From: Sulfitobacter sp. JL08
Lineage (GTDB): Bacteria > Pseudomonadota > Alphaproteobacteria > Rhodobacterales > Rhodobacteraceae
Length of the DNA stretch: 64,000 nt
NCBI RefSeq assembly: GCF_003352045.1
Contig: NZ_CP025815.1
Span: 2,108,001-2,172,000 of the forward strand
Direction: 5' to 3'
The notes below the pieces were generated by a model. It did not search any database and had not been told where the DNA came from. It was given only the letters and a program-made list of their open reading frames with translations. Position 1 is the first letter of the stretch, and every line of letters begins with the position of its first letter. Positions 39,947 to 48,733 of this stretch are shown here, piece by piece. The position numbers and the translations under genes are program-made.

Positions 39947-40761
39947 GGTGCTGTCAGACCAATTCGAACCCGTCTCTACAAGGACAGCGACACTGCCCGT
40001 TAATTCGCACCGAGACCGCGCCACTCAGCCAGAGCGGCGGCACGGTTGAGTTTGAAATTCGTTCGAGTTGAAAGGCTGCGTTCCTGATTAAAGTGATTGT
40101 AGACGGAAGCGTGAACGGCGGCGAATTTCTGCAAACTTCGCATACGCCGGAAGCGAAGCATGGCCCGTTCTCGTCGTCGAAACGGCAGATGTGAATTTTC
40201 CACTCGGTTGTTCAGCCAGCGGCCGGTGTTTTGGCGGTGTTCCGCACCGATTTCTTTCAGCGCAGCGCCGTACGATGCCAGCCCGTCCGTCACAATCACT
40301 TCAGGATTGCCGTACTTGCGCATTGCTTTCTTTAGGAATTTCAACGCGGCCTTCTTGTCGCGCGTCTTTGTGACGTAGCTTTCCAGAACTTCGCCTTCAT
40401 GATCGACAGCCCGCCATAGATAATGCTGCTCACCGTTGATTTTTACGAACATCTCATCCAAAAGCCAGCGCCAGCGACTGGATTTCATAGCCTCAATCCG
40501 GCGCTTTCTTATCTCGGCAGCGAACAACGGGCCAAACCGATGCCACCAATATCTCACCGATTCATGACTAACATCGATGCCGCGTTCGTGGAGCAAATCT
40601 TCCACATTGCGTAGCGACAGCGGGAAACGGACATAAAGCATTACCGCCAGGCGGATGATCTCACGGCTCGTTTTGAAATAGCGAAATGGGTCAGATTTGG
40701 TCATCCGGCAAAGCTACAAAACCGCCCTGCCCGCCTCAAGTGATTTTGCTCTGACAGAACC
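39947..40761 (-). mobile_element. IS6-family insertion sequence, copy 1
   Basis: An 815-base element bounded by GGTGCTGTCAGACC at the left and the inverted form of GGTTCTGTCAGAGC at the right. It carries one transposase gene. The 8 bases on either side (AAGGTGGC and CACGTCGA) do not match, so there is no target duplication: the element was left by recombination or deletion between copies. Its right end cuts into a second, older IS6 copy. Confidence 0.85.
40000..40704 (-). CDS. IS6-family transposase, copy 1
   Basis: A 234-residue DDE transposase of the IS6/IS26 family: N-terminal YFKTSREIIRLAVMLYVRF, the first Asp in LLDEMFVKING, the second in VIVTDGLASYG and the Glu in NNRVENSHLPFRRRERAM. 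The gene appears intact, so the element may be active. It is about 90 percent identical by eye to the copy at 50644-51348. Confidence 0.95.
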   Translation of the reverse strand: MTKSDPFRYFKTSREIIRLAVMLYVRFPLSLRNVEDLLHERGIDVSHESVRYWWHRFGPLFAAEIRKRRIEAMKSSRWRWLLDEMFVKINGEQHYLWRAVDHEGEVLESYVTKTRDKKAALKFLKKAMRKYGNPEVIVTDGLASYGAALKEIGAEHRQNTGRWLNNRVENSHLPFRRRERAMLRFRRMRSLQKFAAVHASVYNHFNQERSLSTRTNFKLNRAAALAEWRGLGAN

Positions 40762-40953
40762 CACGTCGATGCCGCGTTCGTGGAGCAAATCTTCCACATT
40801 GCGCAGCGACAGCGGGAAACGGACGTACAGCATTACCGCCAGGCGGATTATCTCACGACTTGTTTTGAAATAGCGAAATGGGTCAGATTTTGTCATCTTC
40901 AGACGTTACGAAACCGTCCTGCCCGGCTCAAGTCAGTTTCTTCTGACAAAGCC
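40762..40953 (-). mobile_element. Truncated IS6 copy
   Basis: The right 192 bases of another IS6 element: inverted repeat GGCTTTGTCAGAAG at 40953 and the first 45 codons of its transposase (40896-40762, MTKSDPFRYFKTSREIIR to LLHERGIDV). It is cut off exactly where copy 1 ends. The rest of this element is not on the far side of copy 1, so it was lost together with whatever lay beyond. Confidence 0.85.
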
Positions 40954-41085
40954 AAACCATGCACTAACTTTCAATCTGGACCAATCAAGTGGGGCTGCTC
41001 AAGCGATAGCATTTGGCCTTTTTCATCCGTTAATTTTAATGGTTAACAATTGCTTTCGTACAATCGAAAGTAGTAGGCTGCGCAC

Positions 41086-44000
41086 GTGATCGTGAGGGTC
41101 GGTTTTGTGGATGAACTTGAAAAAGTACTGAGCAGCATAGGTTTTTCTCAATACCTTGATGCTTTTGTGCAAAATGACATTGATATGTCGCTTATTGACG
41201 ATCTTACCCTCGATGAATTAAAGGAAATCGGGATTGACTCGCTGGGCCATCGGAAGAAAATCTTGGCGGGCCTCAAGAAGGCGGCGGAGACCTACGAGCC
41301 ATCGAACACTGCGCCCTCGTCGACAGACCTTGAAGGGTCTACTGATGCAGAGCGAAGAGACGTCACCACAATTTTTGCCGATCTCAGCGGCTACACCGCG
41401 TTGTCGCGCGAATTGGACAAAGAAGACCTGCACGATGTGCTCTCTAGTTTGTACGAACGCTTCAATGAGATTGTGGTGCGTATGGGCGGCACGGTCGACC
41501 GTCATATCGGCGATTGCGTCATGGCAGTGTTTGGCGCTCCGGTCTCTTTTGGCAACGATAGTGAACGGGCTTTGCGCACGACCATCGAGATGCACCGCGC
41601 CATGGAAGAAATATCTCGAAGATTTGGGCGTGAACTGACCGTGCACATCGGCGCTGCAGCGGGAAATGTTCTATTCTCCAAAAGAGGTTATGGTCACCGA
41701 AAAGATCAAGACTTCACGTTAACAGGCGATACTGTGAACTTGGCATCCCGCCTTGCCGATCAGGCGGCGCCTAGGGAAACACTGATCGACGACAAGATTT
41801 TTCTGTCTCTCAGCCAGCGCATCGAGTGCGGTGCGCCCGTGTCGCTGGAAGTCAAGGGTTACGATACTCCGTTTCTTGCACACCGTTTCGTCGGTTTTGG
41901 GAGAGCTGTCGCGCAAAGCAAAATCGTCGGACGCGACAGAGAAGTCGATTTGCTGGGTAAAGCACTTGATGGGACCGTCTCCCGCCGGACGGGAGAAACA
42001 ATATACCTGCGAGGAGACGCCGGTATTGGCAAGACAAGGCTGGTCCAGGAAACGCTTCAGGCGGCCAGGGCGAAAGGTTTTCAAGAACACTTCGCGCTGT
42101 TTCTTGACTTCGGTCTGGGAGACTCAGCGTCGCCCGTCAACAAGATCATTAGCAGTATGTGCGGTCTTGGCGAGCACGCTCAACATTCGGCCGTAATGTC
42201 GACGATCAAGCGATTGACTGAAGCGAACGTTCTCAATGAAATCTCCACGCTCTTTATGGTTCAGATCCTCGGCGTCAAACCGGATCATGACATGTCCGTG
42301 ATTTTGGGCGCGATGAGTGACACCGCACGCATGGAAGGCCTGCATGAAACGATCCGGCGCGTCGTGCGCTACTTCTCGGCACAAACGCCACAGATGATCG
42401 TTTTGGAGGATATCCATTGGGCGGAGCTCAAAATGCTGCCCATTATAAATATTATCGTCGAAGAGACTCAGGCAAATCCGATCTTTCTTTTGATTACATC
42501 ACGTATGGAAGGCCACGTGATGGATATGGACATTGCGCCAATAGACAGCTCCGCGCGTGTAAGGGCGATGACTCTGGGCGCGTTGAAAGCGACTGATGCG
42601 ATGGAGCTTGCGCAGATGACCATCCGCGTGACGAACCAGATGGTGGATGAGTGCATTGAGAAGGCACAGGGAAACCCTCTTTTTCTCGTTCAAATGCTGG
42701 CTCATGCCAACGACGTGGATGGTCTCGTTCCGAGTTCGATCCAGAGCTTAATTCAAGCCCGCTTTGACCGCCTTGCACCGCAAGACAAAAAAATACTGCA
42801 TGCGGCAGCGGTGCTGGGACAACGTTTTAAGATGAGCGCTGTCACTCAAATTGCAGACCTGAGCGTATATGACGAACGTCCCTTGCTGGACGCGGCTTTG
42901 ATAAAACCCATCGATGACGGATATCTTTTTGCCCATGCTCTGATACGTGATGCCATTCTCAGAACCATTCTGCGGAAGGACTTGCGTGCATTGCATTTGG
43001 CAGCCGCTAATTGGTTTGAGAAGCGCGATGTCGTGCTCTACGCGCAGCATCTTTCGTTCGCTGAAGACCCGAGAGCCGCCAACGCGTTTCTCGCGGCGGC
43101 GCGTGACGCAAGGGATGGGTTCAAAGCCGAGGATGCTCTAGAATTTGCGCAAAACGGGTTGAGCTGCGATCCCGAGGCAGAAACGCGCGGTGCTCTTTTG
43201 CGGGTTAAAGGCGATGTGCTGCGGGAAACGGGTGACAGCGAGAAATCCATAGCGTGTTTCCGCGAGGCGCAGAAATGTGCAGCGCATGCGTTAGACAAAT
43301 GCCGCTCGATGATCGGCATTGCTGCGGCTATGCGTATCCTGGACCGGATTGATGAAGCATACACGGTTCTTGACGAAGCCCAGACCATCGCCGAAGGTGG
43401 CGAGCTTTTGTCTGAGTTGAGCAATATTCACTATCTGCGTGGGAGCCTGCATTTTCCACGAGGTGCTTTGGACGATTGCCACAAAGAACATTCTAAATCC
43501 CTTGAGTATGCGCAAAGAGCAGATTTGCCGGAACGACAAGCCTTGGCGCTGAGCGGGTTGGGGGACGCCGCTTATGCGCGCGGCAGAATGTTCACAGCTC
43601 ACAAGGTCATAGAAAACTGCCTGCAGCTTTGCGAGCAGCATGGTTTAGGTGCCGTGCAGAGTGCTAATCTGTTCATGTTGGCCACTACAAAAATCTACAT
43701 GAATCAAACCGAACAAGCACTTGCCTGTGCCTTGCAGTCGGGCGAATTGGCGCAAAAACTTGGAACCCACCGTCCGGAAATCGTGTCACGACTGACAGCA
43801 GGCTGGATCCTCACGTCGATGGCGCGTTATGCCGAAGCACGCTCCGAGATCAACCGGGGAAGCAAATTGGCGGGGCGCCTCGGTGCCAAACGCTTTGTAC
43901 CCTTTTTGGAAGAGACACTTGCTCGCATAGAGTTTGAACAGGGCAATGAAATTGAAGCAGAGCAACTCGCCGAGGCAGCGCTCAGGAAAGTCCGTGATAT

Positions 44001-44409
44001 GGGCCTCGATACATTCATTGGCCCTTGGGTCATGTCCACTGTTGCACTGACAACATTAAACCCTGCGCGACGCGTTGAAATTCTGGAAGAAGGGGAGGCT
44101 TTGCTCGCCAAAGGTTGCGTGGGTCATAACTACTTTCGGTTTTACCGGAATGCCATGCAAGCTTGCCTGAACGCAGAGGCGTTCGATGAAGCGGAGCGTT
44201 TGTCCACGGCCCTCGAAACCTACACTTCAGCAGAACCGACGCCATGGTCGCAGTATCACATTCAACGGACCAGAGCGCTCGCAAATAAAGCGCGCGGCAA
44301 CCCAGACAACGATGCATTGACAAAACTTCGAACGACGGCCGAAGCGGCATGCCTTTTTAACGCCATGCCGGTCATACGCAAAAAACAGTATCAGACGGCG
44401 GTTACCTGA
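41086..44409 (+). CDS. SAM-domain class III nucleotide cyclase with AAA and TPR regions
   Basis: An 1107-residue multidomain signalling enzyme. A SAM (sterile alpha motif) domain at about 7-70 (VLSSIGFSQYLDAFV, LDELKEIGIDSLGHRKKIL) leads into a class III cyclase at about 90-270 with metal-binding D99 (FADLSGYT) and D143 (HIGDCVMAVFG). The QDFTLTGDTVNLASRL block carries the Asp typical of adenylyl rather than guanylyl cyclases, while the usual adenine-contact Lys is R139. An AAA/STAND-like ATPase follows (Walker A GDAGIGKT, 310-317) and the second half looks like TPR helices. GTG 41086 or GTG 41107 could start it. It lies 33 bases before a gene with a cyclic-nucleotide-binding-like domain. Confidence 0.88.
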   Translation: MIVRVGFVDELEKVLSSIGFSQYLDAFVQNDIDMSLIDDLTLDELKEIGIDSLGHRKKILAGLKKAAETYEPSNTAPSSTDLEGSTDAERRDVTTIFADLSGYTALSRELDKEDLHDVLSSLYERFNEIVVRMGGTVDRHIGDCVMAVFGAPVSFGNDSERALRTTIEMHRAMEEISRRFGRELTVHIGAAAGNVLFSKRGYGHRKDQDFTLTGDTVNLASRLADQAAPRETLIDDKIFLSLSQRIECGAPVSLEVKGYDTPFLAHRFVGFGRAVAQSKIVGRDREVDLLGKALDGTVSRRTGETIYLRGDAGIGKTRLVQETLQAARAKGFQEHFALFLDFGLGDSASPVNKIISSMCGLGEHAQHSAVMSTIKRLTEANVLNEISTLFMVQILGVKPDHDMSVILGAMSDTARMEGLHETIRRVVRYFSAQTPQMIVLEDIHWAELKMLPIINIIVEETQANPIFLLITSRMEGHVMDMDIAPIDSSARVRAMTLGALKATDAMELAQMTIRVTNQMVDECIEKAQGNPLFLVQMLAHANDVDGLVPSSIQSLIQARFDRLAPQDKKILHAAAVLGQRFKMSAVTQIADLSVYDERPLLDAALIKPIDDGYLFAHALIRDAILRTILRKDLRALHLAAANWFEKRDVVLYAQHLSFAEDPRAANAFLAAARDARDGFKAEDALEFAQNGLSCDPEAETRGALLRVKGDVLRETGDSEKSIACFREAQKCAAHALDKCRSMIGIAAAMRILDRIDEAYTVLDEAQTIAEGGELLSELSNIHYLRGSLHFPRGALDDCHKEHSKSLEYAQRADLPERQALALSGLGDAAYARGRMFTAHKVIENCLQLCEQHGLGAVQSANLFMLATTKIYMNQTEQALACALQSGELAQKLGTHRPEIVSRLTAGWILTSMARYAEARSEINRGSKLAGRLGAKRFVPFLEETLARIEFEQGNEIEAEQLAEAALRKVRDMGLDTFIGPWVMSTVALTTLNPARRVEILEEGEALLAKGCVGHNYFRFYRNAMQACLNAEAFDEAERLSTALETYTSAEPTPWSQYHIQRTRALANKARGNPDNDALTKLRTTAEAACLFNAMPVIRKKQYQTAVT

Positions 44410-44442
44410 AACCGATCGTACGCGCAGGAGAGGAAACACCCC

Positions 44443-47400
44443 ATGGCCGACACACAAGCTTTGGAGACGGAATCGACGCAGGTTGTAAATGACGATCAAT
44501 GGGCGGTTGTTCTTGAGGCTTTGCCGGATGCGGTGACTTTAAGCGAACCACCGGAATTGAGAGCATCGTTCAATGTCTTGAACGTTTCTGAAGGTGATAT
44601 CCTGCCGCCAACCGGGATGTTTGTTGTCCTTGAAGGCAGCGTCGCCCTTTTGCAGAATGACGAGAAACTAGCGCAGGCTGGCGCGGGTGATTACTTTTAC
44701 GAGGCGCACCTCGCATATTCGGAACTGCCCGTTGGTTTGACAGCGCAGGCACAGCAAACCACGACGCTGGCCTGCTTATCGCGCAACAAGTGGACCGATC
44801 TGAAAGACGAGACGCGCGAAGTGTTTGTCTCAACGCTTTTCGGCGACCTCGTGAACGTCTACATGCAGGACTTCCAGCAATCCATCAATTGCTGCAGCGT
44901 CACCGCCGCGGCACTGAGTATGACGGCGCTTGGCTTCTCTTGCGAGGTCAACGACATCTTCCGGAAGGTCAACTTGCCGAGTTCCTATGTCGTCAACACG
45001 GGAATAGCGCTGGGTGAGCTTTTCGATATCGCATGCAATTACATCCACACTGTTGGTCTTCGGGATCGGGTCAAGGTGACGCCGTTCTTTATGGACCCTG
45101 AAACAACGAGCGCGGAAACGTTGATGGAAGCCATTCTCGAATCCGAGCGTGTGGCAGGTAAAGACGACATCATTGTTGCCAATTTTCAGGTAGGCATTGC
45201 CCATGGCCGTCCGATGCCCGGCGGGCATTTTGCCGTGATCGCCAAGTGCAACCCGAGCACCGGTTTGCTTCACATGATGGACGTTCACCCGGAGAAATAT
45301 GGCAAATTGTGGGTGACGACTGTGGGTCGGCTTTATGCTGCTATGTCCGATCGCGATGGAAGCTCGCATCGCGCGCGGGGCATACTTCGGTTCTCGGCCC
45401 GAGGTGCGGTCGCAACCGAGCTCAAGGCTATCAAACGTGAGATCCGTTACGTGGATAGCACGATTCATCTCAACATCTCGAATGACAAACGACATGAGAT
45501 GTTCAGACGCTCCACTCCCAACCTCAACGGTTTGAGCGTTCTTGCAGAGAGTTTCGAGATTTTTGGAGATAACGGCGCCAGCGAAGACAAGCTGATGCAG
45601 GTCGCAGAACTTTCATATACGGAGTCCCTCAGCAAGGTCCGGTCGGCTGCAGAGCTCACCAAAATCGCGCGGCTGTATCTTGCGAAAATGGAAGACCTGC
45701 ATGTAGAAGCCGAATTTCGATCGTTCAATACCAGAACTAAAGACAGCCCCGACACGCCGGAGGCCTGGTTCGAGGCGCAATTACAGACCCTCAAGCGGCC
45801 CCAGAACCAGAAGGAGAAAAAAAAACGTCACTTGCAGATCAACATCGACTTGAACCAAGTGCTCGGGCACAACGCGGTGGCTCTGCCCAGTAGCGAATTC
45901 ACTGAAACAACCCTCTTGCAAGAGTTCTGGTGCCTTTGCATCGCATACGATGAAACAACCGATTACGTCACCCTCGTGGACATGAGCCCTGCGACTTCAC
46001 AAGTTTGGCAGATACCCCGTACCACCCTCTTTCATGGGCTGCGCGACAACAAAGACCTCGAAATGGTCGTGCTGCAGGAACGTGAAAAGCCGCGTGATCC
46101 CGGTGACGTTCAGCGGTTGATCGACGAGAACAAACTGATCCTGTTTTATTCCGACGACGATCCGTGGTCCTACATGCTGCACAGTGTGCTCAACAACATC
46201 GGCGCCGAGGATCTGGTCGAGATTGATGTGTCCGGCGACGGCACGCTTGCGACACGCATGCGGCGGCAGCTTGAAACGATGACCGGCAAACTGACGGTGC
46301 CGTACCTGTTCTTGGAAAGGCAGTACCTCGGGAAAAGAAAAGACATCATGGATTCCTACATAGCCGGACGGCTTCAGGAAGACATCAAGAAGGCAGGTTT
46401 GCGCGTCTTGTTGAAAACCGAGACACCGAGCCTTGAGCACAACGACTACGGATATCCCAAAGGTGGTTTGACGGACCCGCGTGACGGGAAACGCAACGTG
46501 TTGCTATGCGCCTGCGGGTCCTCTGCGGCGGATAAAGTGCCGGAGCTTGTGCAAAAGCTCACCGACCTTGGCCACAACGTGAAACTGATACCTTCGCCGC
46601 ACGCTGAGCATTTTTTTAAAGATGTCAAAAAGCGAGAAGAGCGTCCGTACGACATCTACGACCATATCACCCCCAAGGATGTTTATCGGGACAGCGATGA
46701 ATGGAATTTCCGTTACACTCAGTTCGACATGGCAGTACGCGCATCTCACCTCGCCTTGTGCGATTGGGCGGATTGTGTGGTTGTCGCGCCGATCACATGC
46801 AACACCATGGGCAAAATTGCGCATGGTATCGGAGACACTCTGCTGACGTCAGTTTTTGTCGCCTGGCAGTATCAAACCAAGCCCGTGATATTCTGCCCTG
46901 CCTGCAACACAAATATGTGGAACAACATCACGACGCAGAACAATATAGCTATCCTCAAGCGTCTGGGTGGAACATTCGCGGGGCCGCGCCGGTCCACACT
47001 GTCGAATGGCACGCTCGGCATTGGTGCCATGGCAACACCTGACGAAATCGTTACGGCACTTAACATTGCGTTTGACGATCTGGACCATCAACCGGACCGG
47101 GTTATCAAGTGGGCAAAAGAAGCGGCAATGTCGCGTGACCCTCTCCTTTGGGAGCGCATCTTCAGAATGATACGAGAAGACGTGGTCGGCGTGCACGTTC
47201 TCGATCACGAAACGAAAGATACATTGCTTCATTTTGCATGTGGTGGTCCCGGCGAAATATTGGGCACAGGAACGACCCATGGCATTGAACATGTTGCAGC
47301 TGTAGAAGAGTTGCTGAAGTTCGGTATCGACGTGAACAGCGTTAATGTCGCCGGTTACTCCGCGATGCATGTTGCCATCAAGAACGGTGCCGAAGATATC

Positions 47401-48066
47401 ATCAAACTGATCCTCAACACCGGTGAGTTCAAGATCCTGAGTTGCATGCGGATGTTGGCGGATTCGAAGGTTGAACTGTCAGACGAGACCCTAGAATTGC
47501 TCAACGGTTGGGCCAAGAACATGAGTCACGACACTCTCGAGCTTGAAGTTAACGACGAGGACGAGTCACTGGACGACGACAACGACACGACGTATCTCTA
47601 CTTTACGTATGGTTCACTAAAGCGTGGCTTCCCGAACTTTGAGAAAAACGCGAAGTTGCTGAGCGATTTTGTCGGGGTGGCTACGACCACGCAGGCCTTA
47701 CCTCTTATCGTGCAGAAAACACCGGGCTGCAACAATCCTAATTGCGGTTTTTTACACCGAATGGCTACGCTGGTTGACAAAAAAGGGTCGGGTAAACATA
47801 TCAGCGGTGAAGTCTACCGCGTGACCGCACGGGGCCTGAAAGAGCTCGATAGGCTCGAAGGTTACGACCCCAACAACCACGAAAACAACACCTATGTGCG
47901 CAAGACAATTGCCGTTGAGGTGGAAGGCAAGACTGAAAAGGCCTTTTGTTATTTTATAGTAAACGCCGCGCAATATGAAGCTGCGGTCTCCGCAGGTGAG
48001 TCTGAAATCGTTTCCGAGTACACTCAGGAAATGGCCATCGCGATACCGAAAACAGAGAGCGTTTAG
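44443..48066 (+). CDS. Multidomain thiol enzyme: CNB-PCS-PCS'-Grx-HFCD-Ank-GGACT fusion
   Basis: A 1207-residue protein from ATG 44443 (ribosome site AGGAGAGGA). Domains: cyclic-nucleotide-binding-like fold, about 20-135; phytochelatin-synthase-type peptidase, 136-345, with Q145, C151, H262 and D280 at the spacing of the plant triad Gln50, Cys56, His162, Asp180; a degenerate copy of it, about 355-545, with F495 where the His should be; glutaredoxin-like domain, 558-655, cis-Pro TVPYLF but no CXXC; PPC-decarboxylase/EpiD-type flavoprotein, 684-882, H769, PITCNT 783-788, PACNTNMW 819-826; ankyrin repeats, 925-1000; gamma-glutamylamine cyclotransferase-like domain, 1050-1195, YGSLKRG and E1139. 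It probably acts in the cytoplasm. Inferred chemistry: glutathione to gamma-Glu-Cys, decarboxylation, release of an aminothiol. Confidence 0.85.
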   Translation: MADTQALETESTQVVNDDQWAVVLEALPDAVTLSEPPELRASFNVLNVSEGDILPPTGMFVVLEGSVALLQNDEKLAQAGAGDYFYEAHLAYSELPVGLTAQAQQTTTLACLSRNKWTDLKDETREVFVSTLFGDLVNVYMQDFQQSINCCSVTAAALSMTALGFSCEVNDIFRKVNLPSSYVVNTGIALGELFDIACNYIHTVGLRDRVKVTPFFMDPETTSAETLMEAILESERVAGKDDIIVANFQVGIAHGRPMPGGHFAVIAKCNPSTGLLHMMDVHPEKYGKLWVTTVGRLYAAMSDRDGSSHRARGILRFSARGAVATELKAIKREIRYVDSTIHLNISNDKRHEMFRRSTPNLNGLSVLAESFEIFGDNGASEDKLMQVAELSYTESLSKVRSAAELTKIARLYLAKMEDLHVEAEFRSFNTRTKDSPDTPEAWFEAQLQTLKRPQNQKEKKKRHLQINIDLNQVLGHNAVALPSSEFTETTLLQEFWCLCIAYDETTDYVTLVDMSPATSQVWQIPRTTLFHGLRDNKDLEMVVLQEREKPRDPGDVQRLIDENKLILFYSDDDPWSYMLHSVLNNIGAEDLVEIDVSGDGTLATRMRRQLETMTGKLTVPYLFLERQYLGKRKDIMDSYIAGRLQEDIKKAGLRVLLKTETPSLEHNDYGYPKGGLTDPRDGKRNVLLCACGSSAADKVPELVQKLTDLGHNVKLIPSPHAEHFFKDVKKREERPYDIYDHITPKDVYRDSDEWNFRYTQFDMAVRASHLALCDWADCVVVAPITCNTMGKIAHGIGDTLLTSVFVAWQYQTKPVIFCPACNTNMWNNITTQNNIAILKRLGGTFAGPRRSTLSNGTLGIGAMATPDEIVTALNIAFDDLDHQPDRVIKWAKEAAMSRDPLLWERIFRMIREDVVGVHVLDHETKDTLLHFACGGPGEILGTGTTHGIEHVAAVEELLKFGIDVNSVNVAGYSAMHVAIKNGAEDIIKLILNTGEFKILSCMRMLADSKVELSDETLELLNGWAKNMSHDTLELEVNDEDESLDDDNDTTYLYFTYGSLKRGFPNFEKNAKLLSDFVGVATTTQALPLIVQKTPGCNNPNCGFLHRMATLVDKKGSGKHISGEVYRVTARGLKELDRLEGYDPNNHENNTYVRKTIAVEVEGKTEKAFCYFIVNAAQYEAAVSAGESEIVSEYTQEMAIAIPKTESV

Positions 48067-48249
48067 AATATGATACAGCTGACGGGCTTTGACGGGCTCT
48101 TTCGCATTCAGCGATAGGGCTAGGCTCGTCACTCTAAAGTGCTTGAGCCGTTGCCGTTGGCAAGACGCGTTTGGTCCCATCGAAGGCGAAGCCACTTTAT
48201 GATGAGCGGCATTCGTAGGCAATCAAATCGTCAGCTTTGGGCTGTGGTT

Positions 48250-48487
48250 TCAACGGGTCGCTGCAACACAGGCCTCAAACGTCTCTGCCGGTGTATGATA
48301 TTGCAAGGTCTTTCTGGGCCGCTCGTTGAGCTGGCGTGCAACGGCACTGAGTTCGGCCTGACTGAAGCCTGAGATGTCAATGCCTTTTCGGAAAGTATTG
48401 CCTGAGAAGGCGGTTGGTGTTTTCGTTACTACCATGCTGCCACGGAGACTGTGGATCACAAAAATAGACGTCGATCTTGGTCGCCAT
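48250..48487 (-). pseudogene. IS30-family transposase remnant
   Basis: The C-terminal part of an IS30 transposase in two frames: [32 protein letters not shown], then after an extra base (AAAAGG for AAAGG) the other frame continues [20 protein letters not shown] and ERPRKTLQYHTPAETFEAC to the stop. It lacks the N-terminal half, so it is inactive. It separates the thiol enzyme gene from the channel gene. The rest of the 48067-48733 gap holds no recognised gene. Confidence 0.85.
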
Positions 48488-48733
48488 ACTTCATGCTTAA
48501 CACTCCATCTTACCAAAAAGATTAAAGTGTTGCGTCGACCCGTTGAAACCGCTAGGCAAACCTGCCGCTCGAAAAGAAACTGAATGTTTAATTGAGAATC
48601 CGACTTGTTTTGCTTATCAGATCACGGGGTTCCCTGAACATCGAATAGCCAGTTTTAGTTGCCTAAGCCGCCGAAATCGTTGTCAATGAAGTGAAACTCA
48701 CTCAGATGGAAAGAAGGCGACTGACATAACGTA

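Noticed and set aside
39939-40769. Target-site duplication of IS6 copy 1
   Set aside because: The flanking 8-mers AAGGTGGC and CACGTCGA differ, so no duplication can be claimed.
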